Positions 1 to 11,142 of a DNA stretch of 64,000 nt are shown here, piece after piece. The first letter of the stretch is position 1. Each line of letters opens with the position of its first letter. The translations under genes and the position numbers were made by a program. This stretch comes from Flaccisagitta enflata (lineage: Eukaryota; Chaetognatha; Sagittoidea; Aphragmophora). Where the stretch lies: the NCBI GenBank assembly GCA_965153355.1, contig OZ231126.1, forward strand, positions 79,298,001-79,362,000. Direction: 5' to 3'. A model generated the notes under the pieces. That model was not told where the DNA came from and made no database searches. It was given only the letters and a program-made list of their open reading frames with translations.

Positions 1-170
1 GCTAAAATTTTTTTTTGCTAGAATTTTTCTTGCCAAAATTTCTTGCTAAAATTTTTTCTCGCTAAATTTTTTTACGCTAAAATTTTTCTCGCTAAAATTT
101 TTCTTGCTAAATTTTTTTCAATGAAATTTCTCGCCAAAACTTTTACTCGCTAAAATTTTTTCTCGCTAAT
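1..170. repeat. AT-rich minisatellite (GCTAAAATTTTT-type)
   Basis: A degenerate tandem repeat of about 15-20 bp built on GCTAAAATTTTTTCTC runs from the window edge. Its true left end lies outside the window. No coding potential is visible. Confidence 0.85.
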
Positions 171-690
171 TCATGTTCCTGCTAATTCCTGCTTGTTTCA
201 TGTATATTCCTGCTTGTTTCATACGTGTTCCTGCTAATTCCTGCTAGTTTCATGCATATTCCTGCTTATTCCTGCTTGTTTCATGCATGAACCTGCTAAT
301 TCCTGTTTGTTTCTTGCATGTTCCTGCTAATTCCTGGATGTTTCATGCATGTTCCTGCTAATTCCTGTTTGTTTCTTGCATGTTCCTGCTAATTCCTGCT
401 TGTTTCATGCATGTTTCTGCCAATTCCTGCTTGTTTCATGCATGTTCCTGCTAATTCCTGTATGTTTCATGCATGTTCCTGCTAATTCCTGCTTGTTTCA
501 TGCATGTTCCTGCTAAATCCTGCTTGTTTCATGCATGATCCTGCTAATTCCTGGATGTTTCATGCATGTTCCTGCTAATTTCTGCTTGTTTCATGCATGA
601 TCCTAATAATTCCTGCTTGTTTCATGCATATTCCTGCTTATTCCTGCATGTTTCATGCATGTTCCTGTTCATTCCCAAAAACAAGTAGGA
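171..690. repeat. 31-bp minisatellite with palindromic CATGCATG
   Basis: About 16 degenerate copies of a roughly 31-bp unit combine TTCCTGCTAATTCCTGC with TTGTTTCATGCATG. Each copy carries a short palindrome (CATGCATG or TGCATGCA). The 60-codon frame at 597-779 is a by-product of the repeat. Sequence at 691-883 is short, unique and unassigned. Confidence 0.9.
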
Positions 691-885
691 ATAAGCAGGA
701 ACATGTAAACAAGCCCAATAGGGCAACGATGGGTCCTCTTGTGAGGTCTGAGCAGAGGGAATTTAGGGATTATGACTGAACTTGCGGATTGATTTTCGAT
801 ATGCATGATGAACTCCTATTCAATTGTGGCAATAAGCGAGATTAACAGATCTTCTTGATAAAGCAATGTGATCAATGCTTTGATA

Positions 886-3800
886 CAGTACCGGAATCAA
901 AGAACTGGTGATAAGGAGGGAAGCCATATCTCTCCAATTACAAGGATATGAGATCTGAAATTTTTCTGTGGTGTGCACCTATAGTACCCCCACCCCCCGT
1001 AAGGGTTTGGAGCTGTTCCGGGCATTTTTTGTTTTTGGTTGTCAAAAATTTTTTATTTCTTAAAATCACTATTGTAGGCCTAAAAATTTGTTTCAAAATT
1101 TTATTTTTATGCTACATGTAGTCAATACCCAGAGCTACAAATTTCATTTTTTGAAAAATATTTTTGGCCAATTTTTAAGGGAATGGCACTAAAAAAACAA
1201 AAATTTCAAAAAAATGAAAAATTGCTATATTTTCTAAAATAATTGGCTTAGCATAATAATTTTTGGCATGGAAGTAGTCCTGAGAACCTTTCATGTGTAT
1301 GCAAAATTTCAACTCCCATACTTGAATTTTAAAGAAGTTATGGGATTTTGAAATTTTGATAATTTTTGGTAAAAAATATTTTTTCTTATAAAATTTTTTT
1401 TTGTGAACCATTTTTTATGAAATTTCATAGACAAACAAAGTAATTGATATTTTTTTGCTTCCAAAAAAAATTTGGGCACTGCCACCCCTTAAAAAAAAAT
1501 TTTTTTCTCAAAAATTGCCAAAATTGGCTGTTTTTCTAGGTTGAATAAAAACTGTTCCTGTTATCCGATCAACTTCATTTTTTGAGGGATTATCAACCTA
1601 CATCTGCAGTAACTATGTTTCAAATTTCAAGTAAATCGGATAATTCGTTCCGGAGATATTCAAGTTCAAAGTGGAAAGGGCGAGCTAAAATCACTGTTTC
1701 TGTGGTATTCTAATGATGAGTCTTCATTGACGGTTAGCTACAAGTGTCTCAAAAAGGTAACGTTTCATCGATATAAATAAAGTCACTTCAAAATTGTTGC
1801 AAATAGGTGTTGAATATGTCCCTGCAGCATAACCAACCAAAATTTTTGGACTTTAAATCTCTAAAAACCAAAAAACGCCAAAATGCCTTTTGGCATTTTT
1901 GCCACATTTGTGTAACGATATTAAGCGACATCTCCATCCAATTTTTCTGTGCATAGTAGTCCATGATAGGACAGATGTCCCCAAAAATTTATTCATTTCC
2001 GTCACGCTTTTGAGCACAAAAATTTTGATTTAAAATAGCAAAAAATGCGATTTTTTGAATTTTTAAAGCTGTTTTTGGGGTGTAATGCATATTAAACGAC
2101 ATCCTCATCCCCAATTTTTTGTGGCATAGTAGTCCATGATAGGACAGATGTCCTCAAAATATTTATTCATTTCCGTCACGCTTTAAGCACAAAAATTTTG
2201 GTTTAAAATGGCAAAAATGCGATTTTTGAATTTTTAAGCTGTTTTTGGGGTGTAATGCATATTAACGACACCCCATCCCAAACTTTTTGCATAGTAGTCC
2301 ATGATAGGACAGATGTCCCCAAAATTTATTCATTTCCGTGCGTTTTACACAAAATTTTGGTTTAAAATGGCAAAAAACATTTTTTTGATTTTTTAGCTGT
2401 TCTTGGGGTGTAATGTATATTAAACGACATCCCTATCCCCAAATCTTTTGTGGCATACTAGTCCATGATAGGACAGATGTCCCCAAAAATTTATTCATTT
2501 CTGTCACGCTTTAAGCACAAAAATTTTGGTTAAAAATGGCAAAAATGTGATTTTGAATTATTTAAGCTGTTGTTGCGTTATGCATATTAAACAACATCCC
2601 ATCCCCAAACTTTTGTGGCATAGTAGTCCATGATAGACAGATGTCCCCCCAAAATTTATCATTTCCGTCACGCTTTAAGCACAAAAATTTTGATTTGAAA
2701 TGTCAAAAAATGCGATTTTTTGAATTTCTTAAACTGTTTTTGGGGTGAATGCATATTAAACGACATCCCCATTCCCAAATTTTTTTTGCTTAAAGCGTGA
2801 CGGAAATGAATAAATTTTTTGGGGGACATCTGTCCTATCATGGACTACTATGCCACAAAAGTTTGGAGATGGGGATGTCGTTTAATATGCATTACACCCC
2901 AAAAACAGCTTAAAAAATAAAAAAAATCGCATTTTTTGCCATTTTTATCCAAAATGTTTATGCTTAAAGCGTGACGGAAATGAACAAATTTTTTGGGGGA
3001 CATCTGTCCTATCATGGACTACTACGCCACAAAAAATTTGGAGATGGGGATGTCGTTTAATATGCATTACACCCCAAAAACAGCTTAAAAAATAAAAAAA
3101 ATCACATTTTTTGCCATTTTTAACCAAAATTTTTATGCTTAAAGCGTGACGGAAATGAATAAATTTTTTGTGGGACATCTGTCCTATCATGGACTACTAT
3201 ACCACAAAAAATTTGGGGATGGGGATGTCGTTTAATATGCATAACACCCCAAAAACAGCTTAAAAAATACAAAAAATCGCATTTTTTGCCATTTTTAACC
3301 AAAATGTTTATGCTTAAAGCCTGACGGAAATGAACAAATTTTTGGGGACATCTGTCCTATCATGGACTACACACAAAAAATTTGGAGATGGAGATGTCGT
3401 TTAATATGCATTACACCCCAAAAACAGCTTAAAAAATTAAAAAAATCACATTTTTTGCCATTTTTAACCAAAATTTTTATGCTTAAAGCGTGACGGAAAT
3501 GAATAAATTTTGGGTGGGACATCTGTCCTATCATGGACTACTATGCCACAAGAAATTTGGGGATGGGGATGTCGTTTAATATGCATAACACCCCAAAAAC
3601 AGCTTAAAAAATTCAAAAAATTGCATTTTTTGCTATTTTAAACCAAAATTTTTGTGCTTAAAGCGTGACGGAAATGAATAAATTTTTGGGGGGACATCTG
3701 TCCTATCATGGACTACTATGCCACAAAAAATTTGGGGATGGGGATGTCGTTTTATATGCGTCACACCCTGAAAATGTGGCAAAAAATGCCAAAAACGGCA

Positions 3801-4801
3801 TTTTTTGCAGTTTTTTTGGTGCCTATTTATTTAGAGACTGTGAAATCCAAAAATTTCGGTTGGTTATGCTGCAGGGACATATTCCACACCTATTTGCAAC
3901 AATTTTCGCAACATAGTGATTAAACATTACCTTTTTGAGACACTTGTAGCTAACCGTCAATAAAGACTTATCATTTAAATACCACAGAAACAGTGATTTT
4001 AGCTCGCCCTTTCCACTTTGAACTTGAATATCTCTGGAACGAATTATCCGATTTACTTGAAATTTGAAACATAGTTACTGCAGATGTAGGTTGATAATCC
4101 CTCCAAAAATGAAGTTGATCGGATAACAGGAACAGTTTTTATTCAACCTAGAAAAATAGCCAATTTTGGCAATTTTTAAGAAAAAAAATTTTTTTTAAGG
4201 GGTCGCAGTGCCCAAATTTTTTTTGGAAGCAAAAAAATATCAATTACTTTGTTTGTCTATGAAATTTCATAAAAAATGGTTCACAAAAAAAAATTTTATA
4301 AGAAAAAATGTTTTTTACCAAAAATTATCAAAATTTCAAAATCTTATAACTTCTTTAAAATTCAAGTATGGGAGTTGAAATTTTGCATACACATGAAAGG
4401 TTCTCAGGACTACTTCCATGCCAAAAATTATTATGCTAAGCCAATTATTTTAGAAAATATAGCAATTTTTCATTTTTTTGAAATTTTTGTTTTTTTAGTG
4501 CCATTCCCTTAAAAATTGGCCAAAAATATTTTTCAAAAAATGAAATTTGTAGCTCTGCGTATTGACTACATGTAACATAAAAATAAAATTTTGAAACGAA
4601 TTTTTAGGCCTACAATAGTGATTTTAAGAAATAAAAAATTTTTGACAACCAAAAACAAAAAATGCCCGGAACAGCTCCAAACCCTTACGGGGGGTGGGGG
4701 TACTATAGGTGCACACCACAGAAAAATTTCAGATCTCATATCCTTGTAATTGGAGAGATATGGCTTCCCTCCTTATCACAAGTTCTTTGATTCCGGTACT
4801 G
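886..4801. mobile_element. Giant foldback element, Tc1/mariner-like ends, TA flanks
   Basis: The whole 3.9 kb is one long inverted repeat. The left end reads CAGTACCGGAATCAAAGAAC and the right end is its reverse complement. Both are flanked by TA (884-885 and 4802-4803), the target duplication and CAGT start typical of Tc1/mariner elements. The arms (about 886-1914 and 3790-4801) remain nearly identical: a 78-codon frame at 1175-1411 on the minus strand recurs mirrored at 4276-4512 with only a couple of residue changes. No transposase frame is present, so the element is non-autonomous. The central part is listed separately. Class assignment rests on the termini only. Confidence 0.85.
1915..3790. 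repeat. Central tandem monomers (about 170 bp) that flip orientation
   Basis: The loop side of the foldback element is an array of monomers of about 155-180 bp. Five copies of CATTTCCGTCACGCTT (near 1989, 2169, 2332, 2487 and 2651) run in one direction. Six reverse-complement copies (near 2795, 2966, 3138, 3316, 3486 and 3658) follow, and the switch is at about 2785. Short frames over this stretch are repeat artefacts. Confidence 0.9.
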
Positions 4802-5084
4802 TAAGTTTTGGATAATGCAGTGCTTATCTTAGAAAATTCCCATCACGCTTTGAAGGACCTGTTATGAACAAAATGATTGAAATATTATTTGGCAAATGTC
4901 AGCAAGCAAACGAGGAAATATTTTTTTTATCAAGTGAATAGGTCAATACACGCTGAGAGCAGTAGCATAACTTTGATCAGTTTTCAAAGTGGAATGCAGA
5001 AGGATTGATTTGGAAAAAGTTGTATTCTGGAGGTGGGAGGGATGGGGGCAAGATCAAGACACTAAACAAAATGGCGCAACTCTA

Positions 5085-5215
5085 CAGTTGCGAAGACACA
5101 TCTAAAAATGATCAGGGGTGGTTGGTGAGTGATTGGAGACGGATAAGCGGGATTTTTGAGGTAGGGTAACGGACCGACAAACCCTCTTATAGAGATGCGA
5201 GGACGCATCTAAAAA
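5085..5215 (+). mobile_element. Two hairpin 3' ends of family-A-like elements
   Basis: AGATGCGAGGACGCATCT (5193-5210) folds into a 7-bp stem and is followed by AAAAAC, with GGACCGACAAACC just upstream. This is the same 3' architecture as family A with a different stem sequence. A decayed relative ends at about 5103 (AGTTGCGAAGACACATCT then AAAAA). The 5' ends were not found. The rest of 4804-5404 shows no gene. Confidence 0.55.
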
Positions 5216-5404
5216 CAAAAAACAGTAAGCAGGAATGTGCCAGGAATCAACAAGATCACATGAAAAATTTATATAAATTCCCAAAAATTATGAGAAATTA
5301 CAAAAAAATTCCCGGGAATTCCTGGGAATTACAAAGAAAATTCCCGGGAATTAGTGTCACTTAAAACAAAGGGATAATTGCATTGTGTATCATATCTACT
5401 CCAG

Positions 5405-6708
5405 TTTGACAATGCTTTGGATTTGTCTGGGAGGATTGGCCCAGACAATAACAGCTATTTACTTCATCCAAAAACGAGATCTTGGATTGTTTTCCTGGCA
5501 AGGTCTTGGTTGTTGCCCTCTTGCTGATTCTATTGGGACCAGTTATGGTGAATGTTTTTGGTGCAGTTTGCATCATCAGGAATAAAGGCAAAGCAGATTT
5601 TAATGAGAGACTCAAAAGGTAAAGAAAATTATCAGATGAAATTTGGGCATTTGGAAAGCTTTCTTGATTATTTTTCACTCACATGTGCATCCAGTTTGTA
5701 TGCACACATCTTGCTGTATCCATACCCAATTACCCATACACCTCCAGGATTGGAGTTTTAGCAAATTCCCTCAAAATGCTGGAATCGGTTCCTCAACTTT
5801 TTACTCAATGGGGCGCCACTTCTTCCAATGCAAGGCGGGCCCACTTCTACCATGATCCATATCGTGGAATAACGCCGTTGCAGGCAAATTACAACCCAAT
5901 AACTTATTTTTTTTGTAAATTCTGGTCACTATCAAGAAAAAAATCACAGATTTTATTTTAGTTGCATGCAATGCGATGATGTTTTTTGTAAAAATTTAAA
6001 AAATGTGACTGATATACGGATGAACCAATGGATGGATAGACCGACTGACAGAGTAATGTGTAGAGTCGCGTGCATGCGATTAAAAGTTAAATGCATATCA
6101 TTAGAGAAGTCAGAAGCCACTCTTAAAAAAGGTTGGCCTATAAAAACAAGTTATTAACTCTGTTCTCATACGCAGTTCAACTTCACAGATTAAATCAGTA
6201 ATTAATTTCTATTTTCCAAATGAATCTGAAAAAAACATGGACCGCCAAAATAATGATGGAGAAGGATGAGAACTGTTGGCGGTTTTTTGTTCGTCCAGGT
6301 TGGATGCGTATTTTCTGACTATTATCGCGGGAATTGAAAACACTGAAAGAGTGGCTTCTGATTTTTCAAATGATATCCAATTCAAGGCGGTTTCAATATT
6401 GACTTCAACGTTAACAATTTCTTGCTGCATTATCTCATTTGTGGAGTTGAATCGAGATGGATGGGTCAGTCGGCTTCATCCAAAATCTGCCTCACTCATC
6501 CCGATTTTCCTGTTTGTGTTCACGGGAATCGCGGCTGGATCCATGCAACTCAGATACAGCAATTACACTCATCTCTATTTTCATGTCCTCAATGGGGCTT
6601 GCATGGCATTCGGAGTTTTCTGCGTTTGTCTGAAAAAGTAATTATATGGAATGTATTGTATTTGTTGTAATGGAAATGTGTAGCGCAGCTAGCAATGATT
6701 TTGTTGTC

Positions 6709-6773
<65 letters not shown>

Positions 6774-6800
6774 ATTTGTAATGTCTAATAAAGCGATAAC

Positions 6801-6847
<47 letters not shown>

Positions 6848-7495
6848 ATTTTCTCTTCTCCACATTCCCTTAGTTATCCTTTGACGCAGAGACGCAGTTG
6901 GCGAATCACACGATGGTCAATCCATTTCCTGTTAATGGCTTCGGCTCTTGCCGTGTTGGCTGAAGAGTGGTTTCGAGTGGATCGCGTAAATGACGGAAAA
7001 CGCAAACGATTCAGCGAAGAAATCGAGGATCTGCAAGCTGGAAGCGTCTTTTACCCCCTCAATCTGTTTTGTTGCCTTTTTCATCTCATTCTCGGGCTCT
7101 TAGTCCTACCTTTCCAACACGGGAAAACCGTCGTTTTCACCCCCGTAGTTATCCCGGTTTTAACGGCCGTTGAGAAGACCGTTGAAATGCTTTTAGGTGC
7201 CGTAAAAGCGGGCAAAATTCCAAAGAAGGAAATGAATCGGAAGAGACGGAGATGGTGTCAGAGGCTGTCAAAGTATGGAAGCAAAGTATGGTGGGAAAAT
7301 CGTATGGCGATGGTGTTGTTGTTTTCAATGACCATGGTCAGCTGGATTTGTGGAAGGGACTGTTGGAAGGGTTCTGTCCAATCTGGAAGTGGTGAATGTC
7401 AGTATAACCACCAAAATGTGGAGGTGATGGAGGGAGACCATGAGGCAAATGTGGTGCAGAATGGTAGCGATTCCCTTTTGGAAAACATCCAATAG
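5405..7495 (+). CDS. Predicted three-exon multi-pass membrane protein
   Basis: Exons are proposed at 5405-5618, 6299-6637 and 6898-7495. Acceptors are CTACTCCAG, GTTCGTCCAG and GACGCAG; donors are AAAAG|GTAAAG and AAAAA|GTAATT. Exon 1 ends in phase 2 and exon 2 supplies one base (codon AGG). Exon 2 again ends in phase 2 and exon 3 supplies T (AAT), so the frame is kept across both junctions. Hydrophobic stretches include VLVVALLLILLGPVMVNVFG (exon 1), TLTISCCIISFV and IPIFLFVFTGIAAG (exon 2), and FLLMASALAVLAEEW and LFCCLFHLILGLLVLPF (exon 3), giving about six membrane segments. Exon 1 has a problem: one helix-like stretch (LGGLAQTITAIYFIQKRD) lies in the frame before VLVVALLL, so a 1-base break or error near 5500-5515 is likely. 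After about 7195 a second frame ending near 7395 also looks coding. No start exon was found. A faint resemblance to XK-related proteins is speculation. Confidence 0.55.
6064..6086 (+). mobile_element. Family A 3' end (truncated copy) inside intron 1
   Basis: The hairpin AGTCGCGTGCATGCGATT is preceded by a GACCGACTGACAG-type tetranucleotide tract (from about 6020) and followed by AAAAG. The 5' end is absent. It sits in the proposed first intron of the membrane-protein gene. Confidence 0.7.
6710..6845. repeat. (AG)n and (TC)n microsatellite pair in intron 2
   Basis: An (AG)n tract of about 60 bp (6710-6769) is followed 36 bp later by a (TC)n tract of about 40 bp (6806-6845). The two could pair into a hairpin. 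Both lie wholly inside the proposed intron between 6638 and 6897, which supports the exon limits. Confidence 0.95.
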
Positions 7496-7508
7496 GACGT
7501 GTTGGAAT

Positions 7509-7514
7509 AATAAA
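7509..7514 (+). promoter_or_regulatory. Polyadenylation signal AATAAA
   Basis: AATAAA lies 14 bp past the stop codon of the proposed membrane-protein gene. Another AATAAA occurs near 7763. The stretch 7515-8052 has no convincing coding frame. Confidence 0.5.
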
Positions 7515-8052
7515 AGGGTCTGTTTTTCAAACAATGTTGCCCTCTGGTGATTTGCTTAATTTTGTCACCGAGCCGTTACAATTCTTTGCCCGTTTTTGTT
7601 TTGTTTTAGCATTAGTGCTTTGGGTAAAACTCAGAATGTATGTTTGCCGTGGCAGTTTTGCAAAATATTATATTTTCAAAGAAACTCAAATTGTTCCTCA
7701 TTTGTGACATTTCTTGTTTGGGTGTGAACAGAATTCATGTTGCCCGCGGTTTTACAAAGCATGAATAAAGCCATGTCCAGGAGAAGACAAGGTGTCAATC
7801 AGTCAGCCATTGAGTCAATCAGTCAATAAGTCAAATATCCAGTTGGGTTGGCTTTGTCTGATGCATAGTTTAATTCAATAGTTGCATACATTGGCCCATT
7901 TGCCCACTTGCACATTTGCCTTAGAGCTTTCTTGAGCCATGTCACTGATATTTTGTAATTACTCATGCCCAGAATGCCATTAACATTACTCGGTTGTATC
8001 CCTTTAGTATTTTGTAAAATTTTTGTTCCCGATCATAGAATCAGGGGATGTT

Positions 8053-8207
8053 TCTAGTGAGAGGCTGAAACGCGTTTCGATCGCGTTTTGGAACAAACGC
8101 GTTTTGAGCAGTAAGGCCACTGAAAAAAAATCTTATGTAAGGCTGAGCATCAAACCCTTACCCTCTGGAGTGGAGGGCCGGTAATTTACCAAGGCGCCAC
8201 TGCAGTT
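8053..8207 (-). mobile_element. SINE copy 1: tRNA-like head plus conserved tail
   Basis: On the minus strand a tRNA-like head (box A-like TGGCGCCTTGGTAAA, box B-like AGGGTTTGATGCTC) leads into a T-run. It ends with a tail containing AAAACGCGATCGAAACGCG and CAGCCTCTCACTAG. The same head-to-tail order recurs at 63092-63254 on the plus strand, which defines a SINE-like family. No autonomous partner is identified. Confidence 0.65.
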
Positions 8208-8491
8208 CAGCTTACAGACGGCGTTGGATTGGTGATATATCATAAGTGGTTGGAAAATATCTGTCTGAATGTAGCAAAATATCAGGGGGAATTCACCGCG
8301 ATCCTGGGACCTGCGCATTTGCGATTCAGCACTTTCTTCACTGCGCTAAATGCCAAACCTGTTGCTCTCGAGGACATATTACCCATATTACTATATGAAC
8401 TAATAAAAATCTGAATAATGAATCAGCGACTTTGACATCAAAACTCGAACTTATAACCTAGTTTTTTTTACAACAAGATGACCAGAATTCT

Positions 8492-8567
8492 AGAACTCCC
8501 TGGATTCGAACTTGCAGCCCTACCTACTGAAATCACCTAATCTTTCCACTGATCTAAATTGGCAACT
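8492..8567 (-). mobile_element. tRNA-like SINE head
   Basis: On the minus strand box A (TAGATCAGTGG) and box B (AGTTCGAATCCAGGG) sit about 35 bp apart in a tRNA-sized block. I do not call it a functional tRNA: the remaining arms are not convincing and the surroundings are repetitive. Confidence 0.5.
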
Positions 8568-8800
8568 ATTCGTAATATGCTTGCCATTACTTTAAGATTT
8601 GCAATCTTTTTTTTTTCTTTAATTCAAATGCTTGCAATTTGGTCAACCTTGGAGACGACACTCGATAGCTCAAAGGCAAGCTGTTGGAATGCAGTTGCAA
8701 AAGTGATAGGATCTATTCCTGCGACTGGTGTTCTTTTCTCCGTTTTTTTTTCTGGAATTGTTTTCTATTAATAGAAATAATAGAATAAAAAGCATCTGTG

Positions 8801-8900
8801 AATTGATTGGTCGCTTTGGCCTAGTGGTAAATGAAGTGTCGCCGATTGGGAGCAAACTATGATGAAGGAGAATTCGATTCCCAACTCAACCAATTGATAT
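8801..8900 (+). mobile_element. tRNA-like SINE head
   Basis: Box A (TGGCCTAGTGG, 8817-8827) and box B (AATTCGATTCCC, about 8870-8881) are spaced about 43 bp apart. Flanks AATTGATTGG and CCAATTGAT could pair as a stem. This is consistent with a tRNA-derived SINE fragment or a decayed tRNA. Confidence 0.5.
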
Positions 8901-8964
8901 CAATGACAAGTTGGGGATTTTTTTTAGAAAAAAGATAGAAATTTTGGGCGTGGATCATAACATA

Positions 8965-9674
8965 CAGTACGATGAGAGCAAATATGACCCAGACTGGAGG
9001 AAAGATTTTATATATTTTATTTTTTTTATTCCCTAAATAATTGAAATCTATGTTAATTATTCAGTCAATATATTTATGTCTAAGTTCAACTTCAACAGAA
9101 CTTTATTTTATTACATACATTCATAAGATTACAGCAAGATATTTCATATTATATAAAAAATAAATGTTTTGCTTTCACAGCATCCAGACCAAGCATATCA
9201 AGTTGTGCACACCCGTTTTATCTTAACATGATTAAAACAACAAGGGGAAGCTTGCTAGAATAGTTAACAATCACAAATCATGACAATTCCTTATCATATT
9301 TCTGCAATCAAAACCAGCCAAAATATTATATGAAGGTTTGTGCAGATTGATATTTTTTGCTAGTCATGACATTTACCGCAGAAAGCAGTAGACTAAATAA
9401 TTATGTCAATTAATCTTTTGGCAAGACTTAAAATAGTCTAAAAACCTCTAAAGTCTGAATTTTAAAAATCATATAAAATTGTTTGCCTAATTTAATGAGG
9501 GAAGTTAAAATGTTCTAAAATAAAGTCTTGCTTAAGCTATGTTATAAGTTCATGTTTTAGTTATGTTCAATAAAATATTAAGTTTTTAAGGCTCATATAT
9601 TTTTAAAATCAAATGAAATAAAGATTTTCAAATTTCCCCCTCCAGTTAAGGTCATCTTTGCCCCCATTGTACTG
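8965..9674. mobile_element. TA-flanked MITE, CAGTAC ends (family M1)
   Basis: The left end CAGTACGATGAGAGCAAATA is mirrored by a right end whose reverse complement reads CAGTACAATGGGGGCAAAGA. Both sides continue into a shared ACTGGAGG block. TA dinucleotides flank it at 8963-8964 and 9675-9676. The interior is AT-rich and non-coding. A relative with the same ACTGGAGG block lies at 51606-52172. Confidence 0.75.
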
Positions 9675-9780
9675 TAGTCATCACTGCATTTTTAATTTTG
9701 ATAGAGCAGTGTTTGGAATCAAATCCTAACTAGAACAACCTTAATAGTCTTTTTTATTTGGGCAGGAGCATTAATCACTG

Positions 9781-10160
9781 TCAACAAGGTCAGATACACA
9801 GCTACCCTGGTTTAAGGTTAAACTGATATCTGACAACTATACATGCTCCCACTTTCCCAAGACTAGACGGATTCTACTGTATGTAGGGATGTGATGGTGA
9901 GAGGGGCAGTAGCCCAAAAGTCGCCATTAACCTATGCTTTGAAATTTTGGCATCACTCAGATTTGGGCCATTATGCTTTGATATCTTCCCTAAGGCTGGG
10001 CTGGGCTAAAATTCGGCTGGATTTGGTCAGGAGACCTCATAGCTAAAATTTGGGTCTCTATGCTGTGCTTTGAGCCTCAAGGCTGGGATTTGGGCCTCAA
10101 GGCAGGCAATTGGCTTGAGGCAGGCTGGAATTTGAGCATCAATTCTCTGATTTTGGCCTC
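9781..10160 (+). mobile_element. Family A 5' end followed by GGCCTCAAGG-type repeats
   Basis: AACAAGGTCAGATACACAGC (from about 9782) is a family A 5' terminus. From about 9900 it passes into GAGGGGCAGTAGCCC and then degenerate units built on GGGCCTCAAGGCTGGGATTTG-like sequence. No 3' hairpin is found before 10300, so the copy is broken. Confidence 0.55.
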
Positions 10161-10360
10161 CAGGAAGAAAGTTACGCTTGAATGGGCAGAATGACAACAG
10201 GGCTACAATTTTGTAGAGATGTTTTGAAAAAAAAAATGGAAAATGAAAAAATTGCTGAAGGTTCTTGCAATGCTGTTCCATAAAACTGGTCGTAATTAAA
10301 CTGTAATGGGGTGATGTTCAGTTTGGCCCCAACGCTGGCTATGGACTGGGCCCTTCGTTT

Positions 10361-10443
10361 AAAAAAAAGAGATAAAAAAAAAACAACAAAAAAAAAACAA
10401 CAAAAAAAAAAAAAGAAAAAAAGAAAAAAAAAGAAAAAAAAAA
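10361..10443. repeat. A-rich simple repeat
   Basis: Runs of A are interrupted by single C or G. The lysine-rich 90-codon frame at 10311-10583 is produced by this tract and is not a gene. Confidence 0.9.
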
Positions 10444-10555
10444 CACTATTTCCACTAATAAGCGCACGATTTCCTTTACGGCAAGAATATGGCGACGACG
10501 CTACTAGTCATCATCATTGCGTATCAGGGGCTATCAGGGCTAACGCATCAGACAC

Positions 10556-11142
10556 TTTTTTTTATAAGAACATCATCTCTTGAGCAAGTCTTCAATATTC
10601 TTAAATTTTGAGCAGTTTCGAGATTTAAACATTCTTAAATTAACTTAATTTAAACAGTTTTTAACTTTTAATTATGAACAAATCGAAAATTTTGGCTCTT
10701 CTTCCAATAAATGTATGTGTACCTTCATATGTGATGTTCTTCTTCCATCAAGTTATAGTCACCATACATATGATGTCTCATTCGCTTCAAAGCTTCATTC
10801 TTAATTAGTATTAAGTTTGTCATGAATAAGAAAATGAAGGGAAATGTCTATGAAACAACAGTAGATTAAAACTTTAAATGAATCTTAATCAATGAAAGTA
10901 GAAAAATATACACTATAAAAACAGAGACATGATTTGCTGAATAGAAAAAATACATAATTTGTCGAGTTACAAAGAAAAATTGATGAAAAAAGCCCAGAAA
11001 AAAAATATTTTTAGATTAAGATTTTAAGCCTAATGTTCTTAAATTCTTAAAGAAATAAAACCGTCTAATATTGTTAACATTCTTAGATTTTTAACAATTT
11101 GAAGCTTAACGTTCTTACAAATTTGGTTCTTATAAAAAAAAA
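10556..11142. mobile_element. MITE with TTTTTATAAGAAC ends
   Basis: TTTTTTTTATAAGAAC at the left is mirrored by GTTCTTATAAAAAAAA at the right. Loosely related 'TTCTTAAAT' blocks continue inward on both sides. No coding frame is present. A similar sequence (AAAGAACGTTAGGCTTAGAA) occurs near 58590. The target duplication cannot be set because the ends are homopolymeric. Confidence 0.5.

Noticed and set aside
1175-4512. Two near-identical 78-residue proteins
   Set aside because: They are mirrored, AT-rich frames in the arms of the giant palindrome. They prove arm identity but have Lys/Phe/Ile-rich chance composition.
8492-8900. Functional tRNA genes
   Set aside because: Box A and box B are present, but cloverleaf arms are not convincing and the context is repetitive, so they are called SINE-type fragments.
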